From Alphaproteobacteria bacterium (GTDB lineage: Bacteria > Pseudomonadota > Alphaproteobacteria > Rhodospirillales > Magnetospirillaceae), in contig JAJPHO010000071.1 of NCBI GenBank assembly GCA_021325215.1, forward strand, positions 62,001-126,000: a DNA stretch of 64,000 nucleotides. Reading direction: 5' to 3'. The number at the start of each line of letters is the position of its first letter. Position 1 is the first letter of the stretch. Under the pieces are notes generated by a model that worked only from the letters and a program-made list of their open reading frames with translations, searched no databases and had not been told where the DNA came from. Of this stretch, positions 1-9,194 are shown in pieces. The position numbers and the translations under genes were made by a program.

Positions 1-1
1 C

Positions 2-772
2 CTGTTCTGCGGCATGACCTGGCTGACCGCCGGCGGAATCGTCGAGACAGTGTTGCTGATCGCCGGCTGCTTCGCCTTCGCCGCTTTGGCCGGCACCCTG
101 CTGCTGCTGCGCTTCGCCGATCCCTCCGCCCCCGGCGCGCCGCCTCCGCCCTTGCTGCGGCCGGGCCTGTCGCTGTTCACGCTGGAATTGACCCAGCTGT
201 CGATCTCGTCGGCGCCCGCCCTGATTCTCGGCATGGTCGCCGACAGCGCGCGGGTCGGCCTGTTCGCCCTGGCCTGGCGCATCGCCCTGCTGACCAATGT
301 GCTGATCAGCGGCGTGGCGGGCATGGCGGCGCCGACCTTCGCCGAACTGCATGCCGCCGGCGACGGGCCGGGCCTGGCGCGCGCCGCCGGCCACGCTGTG
401 AAATTGGGGCTGGGGCTGACGATCGGGCCGGTGCTGGTTATGCTGGCGGTGCCGGCGATGCTGCTGGGTTTGCTGGGACACGGCTTTGCCGATGGCGCCC
501 TGACCCTGCGCATCCTCGCCCTCGGCCAGCTGGGCGCCGCCTGTTTCACCGCTCTGCCCGAATTGCTGGGCATGACCGGCCACCTTGCCGATCTGCGGCG
601 GGTCAATCTGGCCGCGCTGGCCGCCCTGCTGGCCGGCTGCGCGCTGCTGTCGCCGCTGTGGTTCAATGATGGCGCCGCCCTGGCCGCCGCCCTGGCGATC
701 CTGGTCAATGGCGTCGGCGCGGCAATGGCCGCCCGGCGCACCCTCGGCATCGTCCCCTGGAGCACGGCATGA
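2..772 (+). CDS. Polysaccharide/oligosaccharide flippase (Wzx-like), 5' truncated
   Basis: The reading frame is open to the left window edge, so only the C-terminal part (about 256 residues) is visible; the first internal ATG is at 14. It is almost entirely hydrophobic with several membrane helices (e.g. TVLLIAGCFAFAALAGTLLL and the last helix before ARRTLG). A family-like stretch on extramembrane loops (SISSAPALILGMVADSARVG) resembles MATE/MOP-superfamily lipid-linked sugar flippases, which move lipid-linked repeat units across the inner membrane. The sugar transferase, epimerase and glycosyltransferases downstream support a surface polysaccharide role. The substrate cannot be told. The stop overlaps the next start (ATGA), suggesting co-translation with the small secreted protein. 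Confidence 0.72.
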   Translation: MFCGMTWLTAGGIVETVLLIAGCFAFAALAGTLLLLRFADPSAPGAPPPPLLRPGLSLFTLELTQLSISSAPALILGMVADSARVGLFALAWRIALLTNVLISGVAGMAAPTFAELHAAGDGPGLARAAGHAVKLGLGLTIGPVLVMLAVPAMLLGLLGHGFADGALTLRILALGQLGAACFTALPELLGMTGHLADLRRVNLAALAALLAGCALLSPLWFNDGAALAAALAILVNGVGAAMAARRTLGIVPWSTA

Positions 773-1158
773 CCATCCGCTTCCTGATCCTGCTGGCTCT
801 GCTGGGCACCGCGCCGGTCCTGGCGGACGAGCGGCCGCCGCGCTACGACCTGGACGGATTGTGCAGCCGCCGGGCCAACACGCCGGACGGTCTTTCAGCG
901 GAAACCATGGCGAATTGCCTGGCGGCACAAGGGGACGCGCTGGAATCGGTCCGCCGGGTCTGGCCCGGCGCGCAGGATTACATCCAGCGCGACTGCGATC
1001 TGCGGGCCAAGGTCGACCGCGAAGGGGATTACGACATCCTCGACCGCTGCGTCCGCGCGCAGCTCCGCCAGGAGGAAGCCGGCCAGGCGGAATCGACCCG
1101 CCCCAAGGCGAAACCGAAGCCCAAATCCAAACCGGCCGCTACGCCGCCACCGAATTGA
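769..1158 (+). CDS. Hypothetical secreted protein with C-terminal Lys/Pro tail
   Basis: 129 residues beginning with a clear Sec-type signal (MTIRFLILLALLGTAPVLA, cleavage probably after VLA). The mature part has four cysteines, compatible with disulfides in the periplasm, and ends in a low-complexity Lys/Pro/Ala tail (KPKPKSKPAATPPPN). No recognised domain. It starts inside the stop of the flippase gene (4-bp ATGA overlap), so it is likely expressed with it. Its 3' end overlaps the convergent epimerase gene by 20 bp. Function unknown; co-transcription hints at an envelope or polysaccharide-related role, but that is inference. Confidence 0.7.
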   Translation: MTIRFLILLALLGTAPVLADERPPRYDLDGLCSRRANTPDGLSAETMANCLAAQGDALESVRRVWPGAQDYIQRDCDLRAKVDREGDYDILDRCVRAQLRQEEAGQAESTRPKAKPKPKSKPAATPPPN

Positions 1159-2086
1159 TCCAGGCGGCGGTCTCGGCCAGACCGGCCGCCAGATCGCGCC
1201 AGACGATGCCCAGCTCCGCCTCGGCCCGGGCCGGCGACAGGCGAATCTCGTGCCGCCAGGTTCGCACCAGCGACGGCGGTATGGGCGGCGGAATCAATCG
1301 GGCGAGACCGGCCTTGCCGGCCAGAATCTCGAGGATCTTCAGAGGCGCCGCCACCAGCTTGCTTTCCAGCGTCATGCGCTTTTCCGACAGCCGGACGATC
1401 GGCACCGCGCCCAGCGCGCGGGCGAAGTCGAGGAAGTAATCGTTCCAGCTCGGCGCGCCGTCCATCGCCAGATTATAGGCCCGTCCCTGCGCGGCGGGCA
1501 GGCGCAGCCCGGCCAGCGCCGCGGCGGCCACGTCCGACACATGCACCAGATTGCTGCATCCATCGCCGCCGGCGCCGAGATCGCCGATCCGCCGCGCCCG
1601 CAGCAGCCGCGCGATGCGCAGGCTCCATTGCGTGCTGCCCGGACCATAGACGCAGCCCGGCCGCAGGATCACCGCGCGCGGATAGGCGGCGGCCAATTTT
1701 TCCGCCTCGGCCTTGGCCTGGGCATAGGGTCCGGTATCGGCCTTGAGCGGCGCGTCCTCGGTCACCAGCCCGACGGCCGAGCCATAGACCGCCATCGAGC
1801 TCAGATGCACCACCGGAACGTCGATGCCGGAAGAAAACAGGTTCCGCGCGACATCGACCATCGCCCCGCCGGCGATGCAATCGACCACGCCGTCGACACC
1901 GTCCAGCGCCCGTTTCAGCGCTGCGGCATCGGTCGCGTCGAGCTGAATCCGCTCGGTTCCCGGCGCTGCCGCGCGGGCGCGGCGCCCGGCCGCGACCGGC
2001 ATCGCCCAGCCGCTGGCCGCCAGGGCGGAGACCATATGTTTGCCGATGAAACCGTCGCCGCCCAGCACCAGGATTCGCTTCGTCAC
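1139..2086 (-). CDS. NAD-dependent epimerase/dehydratase family protein
   Basis: 315 residues, extended SDR fold. The N-terminal nucleotide-binding motif is VLGGDGFIGKHM (GxxGxxG type). The active-site region reads SSMAVYGSA with a downstream YAQAKAEAE, giving the Ser/Tyr-x3-Lys triad (Y-A-Q-A-K). It would interconvert or oxidise/reduce a nucleotide sugar or related metabolite; the exact substrate is unknown. Start is GTG, overlapping the stop of the upstream GMC oxidoreductase gene (GTGA), so translational coupling is likely. It is the last gene of the sugar transferase-GMC-epimerase operon read leftward, which fits exopolysaccharide precursor chemistry. Confidence 0.85.
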   Translation of the reverse strand: MTKRILVLGGDGFIGKHMVSALAASGWAMPVAAGRRARAAAPGTERIQLDATDAAALKRALDGVDGVVDCIAGGAMVDVARNLFSSGIDVPVVHLSSMAVYGSAVGLVTEDAPLKADTGPYAQAKAEAEKLAAAYPRAVILRPGCVYGPGSTQWSLRIARLLRARRIGDLGAGGDGCSNLVHVSDVAAAALAGLRLPAAQGRAYNLAMDGAPSWNDYFLDFARALGAVPIVRLSEKRMTLESKLVAAPLKILEILAGKAGLARLIPPPIPPSLVRTWRHEIRLSPARAEAELGIVWRDLAAGLAETAAWINSVAA

Positions 2087-3720
2087 GGCTGGCTTCCTTT
2101 CAGGTGATCGGCCAGCCGCAAAGCCATGGCGACGGCGGTCAAAGTGGGGTTGGCCTGGCTGGAGGTCGGGAACACTGCCGAACCGGCGACATAGAGATTA
2201 TCGATGCCATGCACCCGGCAATCGGCATCGACCACGCTGGAGGCCGGATCGCTGCCCATCCGGGCAGTGCCGATATGATGGCCGCCATAGGCGCCATAGC
2301 GGGTCATCTCGCTCTCGACGCTGGCCGGATCGTAGTCGAAGCGGCCGGTGCCGGAACGCTCGATATCCCCGGCCAGCAGCGCCAGGGACCGGCTGACCGT
2401 CTCGACATCGGCCCGGCCATAGCGCCAATCCGCCTTGAGGCGCGGCATGCCCAGCGCGTCGACCTCATCGGTGAGGACCACCCGGCTGTCAGGATCGGGC
2501 ACCTGCTCGGCATGGAAATCGAGGCTGAAAGAGTTCGATTTCGAGCGGATCACGATCGAGGGATATTTGCGCTCGGCCAGGCGGCGATCGCGCAGCATAT
2601 GGATCAGGAAGCCCAGAGTCGCGGGCAGATCGGTGGCGACATTGACGGCGTGGGCCAGCCATCGGCCCAATCCCCCAGCCTCGTCGCCATAGAGACGCTT
2701 GCCATATTCGTAAGGGATGATCGGCCTGGCCAGATAGAGCGCCGACAGGATGCCGTTGCGGTGGCGCGGATCGGGAATGCGCGGGTGGTGCAGGCGCGCG
2801 ACGAAATTGCCGATGCCGAGCCGGCGCTGAACCTCCGGGCGCAGGGCGAAGCGGCGCCGGCAATAGCTGCCGTCGTCGGCGACGTCGTATCCGTTCCACA
2901 CGCTGTCGCGCGGGCCGGTGAATTTCAGCGATCCGATGGTGCCGGCGATATGGCACATGTAATAGCGTCCGACCGCGTCCAACCGCTCGCCGATGCGGCT
3001 GGCCAGCAGCAGGCGCGCCGTCTCCAGCCCGCCCAGAGCCAGGATCACCCGTCCAGCCGACACTTGTCCCTGCCGCCCGGCCAGCGAGCGGACCGTCAGG
3101 CCGGTAACTTCGCTCCCCGTCTCCGAGCGCCTGATATCCGTCACATTGGCATGCAGGACCACCTGCAGGCCTTCGGCCGCTTCCAGCTTATGGCGATAGC
3201 GATGGCCAAAGTCGGTCGGGCAGCTGAAGCGTTCCAGCGTGTTGGTGGTGAAATGCTCGCCGTCGAACCCTTCGATCATCGGCCGGCGCGGCGTGTCGAA
3301 GGCGGTTTCGATGGTGAAGGCGTCGCGCCCGGCCTCGCACAGCCTGACCGCCTCGCCATAGAACGGGCTCAGCGCAGCAAGATCGATCGGCCAGCCGCTG
3401 TGCGGCACGTAGGGGCGCGTCTCGAAATCGATGGAATCGTAGGGCATCGAGCGGCCGCCCCAGATGGTGCTGGACCCGCCATAGCGCCGCTCGCGGTAAT
3501 GATCCGGCGACGGATGCAGTCCGGCCGCGTCGACCTGACCCCGATAGAGCGCCTGGCTGTCCGGCTCGGGCGCCGGTCCGCCGCCTTCCAGCAGCAGGAC
3601 CCGCCGCCCCCCCGTCGCCAGCGTCAGCGCCAGTGAAATACCCACCGGGCCGGCGCCGACGATGCAGATATCGGCGTCCAGGCTGAAACCGTCGGGCAGG
3701 TCTTGGACGTCGAGGATCAC
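2083..3720 (-). CDS. GMC family FAD-dependent oxidoreductase
   Basis: 545 residues. N-terminal dinucleotide-binding motif ICIVGAGPVGISLALTLA binds FAD. The C-terminal GMC_oxred_C segment carries the catalytic His region (HHIGTARMGSDP) and the terminal NPTLTAVAMALRLADHL helix. The family oxidises alcohols, sugars or polyols using flavin. Start is GTG at 3720, only 9 bp after the sugar transferase stop, with no obvious Shine-Dalgarno. It lies between a WcaJ-type transferase and an epimerase, so a role in modifying a polysaccharide building block or an intermediate is plausible. Electron acceptor and substrate are unknown. Confidence 0.88.
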   Translation of the reverse strand: MILDVQDLPDGFSLDADICIVGAGPVGISLALTLATGGRRVLLLEGGGPAPEPDSQALYRGQVDAAGLHPSPDHYRERRYGGSSTIWGGRSMPYDSIDFETRPYVPHSGWPIDLAALSPFYGEAVRLCEAGRDAFTIETAFDTPRRPMIEGFDGEHFTTNTLERFSCPTDFGHRYRHKLEAAEGLQVVLHANVTDIRRSETGSEVTGLTVRSLAGRQGQVSAGRVILALGGLETARLLLASRIGERLDAVGRYYMCHIAGTIGSLKFTGPRDSVWNGYDVADDGSYCRRRFALRPEVQRRLGIGNFVARLHHPRIPDPRHRNGILSALYLARPIIPYEYGKRLYGDEAGGLGRWLAHAVNVATDLPATLGFLIHMLRDRRLAERKYPSIVIRSKSNSFSLDFHAEQVPDPDSRVVLTDEVDALGMPRLKADWRYGRADVETVSRSLALLAGDIERSGTGRFDYDPASVESEMTRYGAYGGHHIGTARMGSDPASSVVDADCRVHGIDNLYVAGSAVFPTSSQANPTLTAVAMALRLADHLKGSQP

Positions 3721-3729
3721 GGTGAAGCT

Positions 3730-5229
3730 TTAATAGGCGTTGCGGTTCACGAGACCGACGAAGGGGGTCATCAGCAGGATACGCAGATCGAAGAAGATCG
3801 ACCAGTTCTCGATGTACCAGAGATCGAACGCGACGCGGCGGCGGATCTGCTCCTCCTCCTCGACGCTGCCGCGCAGGCCGTTGACCTGGGCCCAACCGGT
3901 GATGCCGGGGCGGACCCGGTGGCGGGCATAATATTGGCGGATGATGCGGGCGAATTGCTGGTCGTGGTCGACCGCGTGCGGACGCGGCCCGATGATCGAC
4001 ATCTCGCCCTTCAGCACATTGATCAGCTGCGGCAGCTCGTCCAGGCTGGTCTTGCGCAGGAAGCTGCCGACCCGCGTCACGCGCGGATCGTCGCGCCGGG
4101 TCGCCACGGTCACGCCGGTGGGAACGCTGTCGGCGGCGCGCATGGTGCGGAATTTATAGACCCAGAAATTGCGCCCGTTGAAGCCGCTGCGCTGCTGCTT
4201 GAAGAGGACCGGGCCGGGGCTGTCGAGACGGATCGCCAGGGCGATCAGCAGACAGATCGGCAGCACGATCGGGGCCAGCAGGGTGATCAGCAGGCGGTCT
4301 TCGATATCCTTGATCAGCCAGCCCCAGCCATCGAGCGGACGGCGCGACACGCTGAACATCGGCAGGCCGCCCAGCGAGGTGGCGACCGAATTGCGCAGCA
4401 AAGGGAAGCTGTGCACGACGAAGCCCAGGCCTTCCGGGCAGATCTGGATTTCGATGTCGAGGGCCTGCAGCGCCTCGATCATCTCGCGCAGCCGGTGTTC
4501 GCTGGTCCAGGGCAGCGCGATCACGACGCAATCGACCCGGGCGTAGCGGGCCCAGGCGAGGAAATGCGCGACCGTACCGAGGATGGTGACGCCCTGCTTC
4601 TGGGCACCTTCCTGCATGCGGTCGATGCGGTCGTCATAGATGCCCACCACCTCGAGCTCGCGACCATGGGCGCGCAGATGGTGATAGAGCTGCAGCCCGC
4701 CGCGATCACCGCCGATGATGACGACACGGGTGATCAGATCGCCCTTGCGGCGCAGGCGGCGGACCATCATGGCGCTGACCGCGCGCACGCCGACCAGGCC
4801 TGCCGCGGCGATCGCGAACCACATGGCGGCCCAGCGGCGGGAATAGGTTTCGGTTTCGTGCAGCAGGAAGGCGGTGGCGATCAGCAGCAGCCCGACCAGG
4901 CCCCAATGGCCCAGGGCGCGCCCGGCCATCGGCCAGAATTTGTCGGCGATGCTGATCATGTAGGCCTGGCCGAGATTGAGCACCACGACCGCCAGCATGC
5001 AGGCGAAGGTGATGGCGACCGTCTCGAGGCGCGGCAATCCCTGGACGCCGTTGCGCAGCCAGAAAGCGGCGATGCCGGCGGCGGCGATCACCACGACGTC
5101 GACCGCGCGCATCAGCAGCAGAAGCGCGGCCAGCCACGCCTGCCGGTGCAGCTTGCGCCCTTCCGTCGTCATGCCGAAAGCGGAATCCGATGACCGCCTT
5201 GCCTGGCCGAACTCATCCGCAGGTGCCAT
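3730..5229 (-). CDS. Undecaprenyl-phosphate glucose phosphotransferase (WcaJ-type)
   Basis: About 499 residues from the chosen ATG; the frame is open further upstream to a GTG at 5364, and ATGs at 5256/5253 are alternatives. The chosen start has a weak GGGG element 8 nt upstream, the others none. N-terminal half has about four membrane helices, then a CoA-binding-like Rossmann region ([18 protein letters not shown]), then a fifth helix and the bacterial sugar transferase domain with [50 protein letters not shown] and [15 protein letters not shown]. It transfers a hexose-1-phosphate to the C55 lipid carrier at the inner membrane, initiating polysaccharide synthesis. First gene of a three-gene operon with GMC oxidoreductase and epimerase. 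Confidence 0.9.
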   Translation of the reverse strand: MAPADEFGQARRSSDSAFGMTTEGRKLHRQAWLAALLLLMRAVDVVVIAAAGIAAFWLRNGVQGLPRLETVAITFACMLAVVVLNLGQAYMISIADKFWPMAGRALGHWGLVGLLLIATAFLLHETETYSRRWAAMWFAIAAAGLVGVRAVSAMMVRRLRRKGDLITRVVIIGGDRGGLQLYHHLRAHGRELEVVGIYDDRIDRMQEGAQKQGVTILGTVAHFLAWARYARVDCVVIALPWTSEHRLREMIEALQALDIEIQICPEGLGFVVHSFPLLRNSVATSLGGLPMFSVSRRPLDGWGWLIKDIEDRLLITLLAPIVLPICLLIALAIRLDSPGPVLFKQQRSGFNGRNFWVYKFRTMRAADSVPTGVTVATRRDDPRVTRVGSFLRKTSLDELPQLINVLKGEMSIIGPRPHAVDHDQQFARIIRQYYARHRVRPGITGWAQVNGLRGSVEEEEQIRRRVAFDLWYIENWSIFFDLRILLMTPFVGLVNRNAY

Positions 5230-5434
5230 TGCCCATGCCCCGTTTCTACCCATCATCCTGGAGGAGAATTCACCCAGCGCGCTGCGCTGCACTATCCCCA
5301 AATGTGGATAGGGAGACGATATCGTCGGCGGGCGGATGGGGGGAAAAGGCTGAAAGGAACGCACCTACCGCCGCGAGCATGATCGGCATAGCTTGCTACC
5401 TCAAGAGAGTTTCCGCGGCTATTCTTTAGTTTTT

Positions 5435-5462
5435 ATAATGTGAAAAGCGACCCACCGCACAA
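5435..5462 (-). promoter_or_regulatory. Candidate sigma-70-type promoter for the sugar transferase operon
   Basis: Read leftward, TTGTGC (5457-5462) and CATTAT (5435-5440) are separated by 16 bp in an AT-rich 170-bp gap. This is about 200 bp upstream of the chosen sugar-transferase start. The match is moderate and there is no other support. Confidence 0.3.
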
Positions 5463-5536
5463 TCGCACCGTCCCGAATACACGCCGAGAAATGAATTTCC
5501 TGTTAAATGGCCAACCTATATTTTGATTTGTATGTA

Positions 5537-6295
5537 TTACATGTCCGGAGAAGTGTCGTATTTGGCCTTGAAATAGGAAACCAGCGGGTAGAGGGCTGCG
5601 AACAGCGCGATCAGGAAGCCCAGCCCGCCTTCGCGCCAGCCGCCGCGGCTGACATAGCAGCGGAAGAAACGCGAAAAGATGCGCCGGACATTGTGGAACC
5701 CGCTGCCGATATCGCCGGAATCGCGCAGATCCTTGGCTCGGGCGCTGGTATATCCGTCGAAGCGGCGGATCATGTCCGAGATGTCGCGGTCGACATAATG
5801 CTGCAGCCGGTTCGACAAGGTCGGTCCCTTGCGCCCGGTCAGGGTCAGGGCCGGATGGACTCGCTGATTGCCCCAGATCTTGACGCCCTTGCGGAACAGG
5901 CCGGGATAGGCCGGCTTGCCGAACGAAGCGCCCCAGCCATGCCGCACCAGGCGCGTGCCGATCCAGTTATCGACCGGGATGTCGTGATAGGCGAAGCCGG
6001 ATTGCTGCGCCACGCTGCGCAATTCCTCGGCCAGTTCGGGCGTCACATGCTCGTCGGCATCGATCTCGACGATCCAGTCGCTGCGGCAGGCGTCGATGCC
6101 GGCATTGCGGCGCGGACCTTCCAATTCCCAGGCGCCTTCGATCAGGCGGTCGGTGAATTGGCGGGCGATGGCCTTGCTGGCGTCGGTGCATTTGTCGAGC
6201 ACGACGACGATCTCGTCGGCGAAGCGCAGTCTTTCGAGGCAGGCGGCCAGGCGGCTTTCCTCATTATGGGCGACCACGAGGGCGGAGAGAGTCAT
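5537..6295 (-). CDS. Glycosyltransferase family 2 protein (WaaE/KdtX-like)
   Basis: 252 residues. Opens with the GT-A pattern LSALVVAHNEESRLAACLE, followed by FADEIVVVLDKCTDAS and the DxD-type DWIVEIDADEHVTPEL. This arrangement resembles the WaaE/KdtX group, which adds sugars to the LPS inner core. A C-terminal hydrophobic segment (GLGFLIALFAALYPLVSYF) suggests membrane association. Start overlaps the gmhB stop by 4 bp (ATGA). The link to the heptose phosphatase gene supports a lipopolysaccharide core role. The acceptor is not determinable from sequence. Confidence 0.85.
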   Translation of the reverse strand: MTLSALVVAHNEESRLAACLERLRFADEIVVVLDKCTDASKAIARQFTDRLIEGAWELEGPRRNAGIDACRSDWIVEIDADEHVTPELAEELRSVAQQSGFAYHDIPVDNWIGTRLVRHGWGASFGKPAYPGLFRKGVKIWGNQRVHPALTLTGRKGPTLSNRLQHYVDRDISDMIRRFDGYTSARAKDLRDSGDIGSGFHNVRRIFSRFFRCYVSRGGWREGGLGFLIALFAALYPLVSYFKAKYDTSPDM

Positions 6296-6837
6296 TTGCG
6301 AGCCTCGATCCAGCGCACAGCGCCCGCCAGATCATCGACGATGGCGTCGGGATCGCAATCCTTCGCCTTCTCCGCATCGCTGCCCCAGCCGGTGCGTACC
6401 AGAATAGTGGCGGCGCCGATCGCCTGCCCGAGACCGATGTCGGCGGCCTTGTCGCCGATCATGATCGCCTGGCCTGGATCGAAGCCGAACCGCTCCATCG
6501 CCTGCTTCGCCAGACCCGGCAGCGGCTTGCGGCAATCACAATCCTCGTCGGGGCTGTGCGGACAAATGAAGAAGCCGTCGACCGACGCGCCATCGGCGGC
6601 CAGCAGCTCGCGCAGGCGGTCATGCACGCGCTCGACCGCGTCGAGCCCGAAATAGCCGCGCCCGACCCCCGATTGATTGGTCAGCACGGCCAGCCCATAA
6701 CCCAGTTCGCGCAGGCGCCTCAGCGCCGCGCCGGTGCCGGGATAGAGCGCCACCTGGTCGGGGTCGGAGAGATAATGTTTCTCGACATTGATGGTGCCAT
6801 CGCGGTCGAGAAGGATAAACGGACGAGGAACATTCAT
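6292..6837 (-). CDS. gmhB: D-glycero-beta-D-manno-heptose-1,7-bisphosphate 7-phosphatase
   Basis: 181 residues, a usual length for GmhB. HAD motif I is FILLDRDGTIN with the nucleophile and acid/base Asp pair (D11, D13). Motif II lies in VLTNQSGVGRGYF, and the zinc-binding Cys/His cluster is CPHSPDEDCDCRKP. Late motif is MIGDKAADIGLG. It removes the 7-phosphate in the ADP-heptose pathway used for LPS core. The downstream glycosyltransferase overlaps it. Histidinol phosphatase or a related HAD-IIIA enzyme is the alternative, but the zinc loop favours GmhB. Confidence 0.88.
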   Translation of the reverse strand: MNVPRPFILLDRDGTINVEKHYLSDPDQVALYPGTGAALRRLRELGYGLAVLTNQSGVGRGYFGLDAVERVHDRLRELLAADGASVDGFFICPHSPDEDCDCRKPLPGLAKQAMERFGFDPGQAIMIGDKAADIGLGQAIGAATILVRTGWGSDAEKAKDCDPDAIVDDLAGAVRWIEARK

Positions 6838-6846
6838 AGGGAACCC

Positions 6847-8130
6847 TTAGGCGATACGATATAGACGGGCGGCGAAAAAGCCGTCCATGCCTCCTATCTC
6901 GGCCAGGTGGCACGGCAGGCTGCGCATATCCCCATCTGCGCTCACCAAGTCGCTCAGACCTCCCACTTCCGACGCCGCGATAGGCTGGCGGCGGAAGCGC
7001 GCATCCGAGCGCAGGAAACGTTCGATGCGCGCGGGTCCCTCTTCCGGCTGCAGCGAACAGGTGCAAAATACAAGCGTGCCGCCGGGCTTGACCATCAGCG
7101 ACGCCGCCGCCAGCAGCCGATCCTGAGCGGCTGCCAACTTCCCGATATCTTCCGGCTGCTTGGTCCAGGCGACGTCGGGATGACGCCGCAAGGTACCGGT
7201 CGCCGAGCAAGGCGCATCGAGCAGCACCTTGTCGAAAAGCCGGGGCGGCTGCCACGCCGAAGCGTCCGCTGCCACCAGCTCGGCCGACAGATTGAGACGA
7301 TTGAGATTTTCTTGCAAGCGCGTCAAGCGCCGCGCAGACCTGTCCAGCGCCGTCACCACCGCGCCGGCGGCGGCCAGCTGCGCCGTTTTGCCGCCGGGAG
7401 CGGCGCACAGATCGGCGATATGCTCGCCCGGATGCGGGTCCAGCAGCCGCACCGGCAGGGTGGCGGCGGCGTCCTGCACCCACCAGCCGCCTTCGTCGAA
7501 ACCGGGCAGTGCCGCCACCGAACCACCGGAAGCGCGGCGCAGGCTGCCGGTGAACAGCAGCTCCGCGTCCAGGCGTTCCGCCCAGGCTTCGGCCGAACCG
7601 GCGGGGGTGAGATCGAGCGGCGGCTCTTCGAGATGGGCGGCGGCGATGGCGCGCGCGGTCTGTTCGCCATAGGCCGCGACCCACGAATTCCACAGCCAGG
7701 CCGGAGCGTTCAGCGACGCCGGATCTTGCGCCGCGACCCAGTCGGGGCCTTCGGTGGCGAGGCGGCGCAGCACCGCATTGACCAGCTTGCCGAGCGGGGC
7801 GAAGCCTAAGGATTTGGCCAGCTCGACCGCGCTGTCGACGGCGGCGTGCGGCTTGACCTCGAGGAACAGCAATTGGGCGACGGCCAGGCGCAGCAGATCC
7901 TCGATCGGCGCCGGCGGGGTCTTTTCCAGGCAGCGGGCCAGCAGCGCATCGATCTGCCCCTTGCGGCGCAGCGTGGTCGCCACCATCTGGCGGGCAAAGG
8001 CGCGGTCGCGCGCGTCGGCGATGCCGTCGAGCTTCAGCGCATCGTCGAGCGACAGGCGCCGGCGCAGGATCTGGGTGAGCGCGTCGAGCGCGACCGCGCG
8101 GGCATCGGAGGACGGATCGTTGCTTGCCAT
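6847..8130 (-). CDS. rsmB: 16S rRNA (cytosine-967-C5)-methyltransferase RsmB
   Basis: About 427 residues from the ATG at 8130 (another ATG at 8139); the frame remains open upstream to 8421, but that extension is Arg/Trp-rich and runs through the divergent small gene, so it is not coding. N-terminal NusB-like RNA-binding domain (ARAVALDALTQILRR, RAFARQMVATTLRRKGQID). C-terminal SAM-dependent domain with DLCAAPGGKTAQLAAAG, the PC motif DAPCSATGTLRRHPD and the catalytic Cys motif VFCTCSLQPEEG. It methylates C967 of 16S rRNA. It lies 9 bp upstream of gmhB on the same strand, so possibly co-transcribed. Confidence 0.92.
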   Translation of the reverse strand: MASNDPSSDARAVALDALTQILRRRLSLDDALKLDGIADARDRAFARQMVATTLRRKGQIDALLARCLEKTPPAPIEDLLRLAVAQLLFLEVKPHAAVDSAVELAKSLGFAPLGKLVNAVLRRLATEGPDWVAAQDPASLNAPAWLWNSWVAAYGEQTARAIAAAHLEEPPLDLTPAGSAEAWAERLDAELLFTGSLRRASGGSVAALPGFDEGGWWVQDAAATLPVRLLDPHPGEHIADLCAAPGGKTAQLAAAGAVVTALDRSARRLTRLQENLNRLNLSAELVAADASAWQPPRLFDKVLLDAPCSATGTLRRHPDVAWTKQPEDIGKLAAAQDRLLAAASLMVKPGGTLVFCTCSLQPEEGPARIERFLRSDARFRRQPIAASEVGGLSDLVSADGDMRSLPCHLAEIGGMDGFFAARLYRIA

Positions 8131-8180
8131 GACGGACATTGCATAAAGTGCCTGCCCCCGACAGACAAGAGGAGATGCGG

Positions 8181-8327
8181 TTGAGCGAAAAACCAGCCGA
8201 CGCCAAAGACGAAGAAAAGAAGCCTGAACCGACCAAGCAGCCCCCGCGCGAAATCGGCGGGCCCAAGGGGCCCGAACCGACACGCTACAATGATTGGGAA
8301 AAAGGCGGGCGGTGCGTGGATTTCTGA
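8181..8327 (+). CDS. DUF1674 / succinate dehydrogenase assembly factor 4-like protein
   Basis: About 48 residues. The C-terminus matches the small DUF1674 (SdhAF4) family: EIGGPKGPEPTRYNDWEKGG followed by RCVDF. The family protects and delivers flavinated SdhA during complex II assembly. An ATG at 8175 is in frame, but AGGAG (8170-8174) touches it directly; the TTG at 8181 sits six bases after that AGGAG, so I chose TTG. Divergent from rsmB. The charged N-terminal part (Lys/Glu/Pro rich) is typical for the family. Confidence 0.82.
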   Translation: MSEKPADAKDEEKKPEPTKQPPREIGGPKGPEPTRYNDWEKGGRCVDF

Positions 8328-8375
8328 GGTCGGTGCACCGCCGCGTCGGTTTGGTGTTCCTGGCGTTGAACCGAA

Positions 8376-9194
8376 TCAGGTGCCTTCGGGATAATCCGTA
8401 CCCAGCGTGACATCCTTCCATTCCGCCATCTCCGCCGCGCTCGCTTCCAGCCGCGCCTGATTGCGCCGCCAGGCGTCGGAACCGAGCAGCAGCTGCACGG
8501 GCGGCTTTTCCGAATCCGCCAGTTTCAGGATCGCTTCCGCCGCCTTGACCGGATCGCCGAGCTGGCGGCCGGCCATGCGGTCGAAGGCGTCGAGCATCCT
8601 GCCGGCGGTCTCGCCGTAACCTTCGGTGGCCGGCGCGCTCTTTCGGATCGAATGGGACGACAGGAAGTCGGTGCGGAAGGCGCCGGGCGCCACCGTCGTC
8701 ACCCTGATGCCGAACGGCGCCACTTCCTGGGCCAGGCTCTGCGAAAACCCCTCCAGCCCGAACTTGGCCGCCGCGTAATAGGCCGAGGCCGCGCCCGGCG
8801 CGCGGCCGGCGATCGATGTGATGTTGACGACGTGCCCGCTCTTCTGGCTGCGCAGATGCGGCAGGGCGGCACGGATCAGGCGCAACGGCCCGAACAGGTC
8901 GACGGCGAACAGCCGGGCGATCTCCTCCTCGGCGGCATCCTCGACGGCGCCCAGCAAACCATAGCCCGCATTGTTGACGATCACGTCGACGGTCCCGGCT
9001 TGGCTGAAGGCCTTGCCGACCGCCGACGCGATGGCCTCGGGGTCGGTCATTTCAAGGGGCAGCGTCAGTGCGCCTTCGACGTCCGAGCGCCCATCGCGGG
9101 TGGTGCCGATGACCTTGTCGCCGCGGGCGAGAGCCGCTTGCGCCAGCGCCTTGCCGAGACCCCGGGAAATACCGGTAATGAACCACGTCTTCAT
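8376..9194 (-). CDS. SDR family oxidoreductase
   Basis: 272 residues, classical short-chain dehydrogenase. Cofactor motif TGISRGLGKALAQA; NNAGYG motif at the start of strand 4 region; catalytic ITSIAGRAPG...YYAAAKFGLEG supplies the Ser, Tyr and Lys (Y-A-A-A-K). An Arg/Thr after the first strand (TTRDGRSD) suggests NADP preference. Divergent from a LysR gene across 91 bp, the normal arrangement for a regulator and its target. Substrate unknown. Confidence 0.88.
   Translation of the reverse strand: MKTWFITGISRGLGKALAQAALARGDKVIGTTRDGRSDVEGALTLPLEMTDPEAIASAVGKAFSQAGTVDVIVNNAGYGLLGAVEDAAEEEIARLFAVDLFGPLRLIRAALPHLRSQKSGHVVNITSIAGRAPGAASAYYAAAKFGLEGFSQSLAQEVAPFGIRVTTVAPGAFRTDFLSSHSIRKSAPATEGYGETAGRMLDAFDRMAGRQLGDPVKAAEAILKLADSEKPPVQLLLGSDAWRRNQARLEASAAEMAEWKDVTLGTDYPEGT

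Noticed and set aside
5365-5536. AT-rich gap between the sugar transferase and the glycosyltransferase as a horizontal transfer scar
   Set aside because: No repeats, integrase or tRNA edges; low GC in a promoter-bearing intergenic region is normal.
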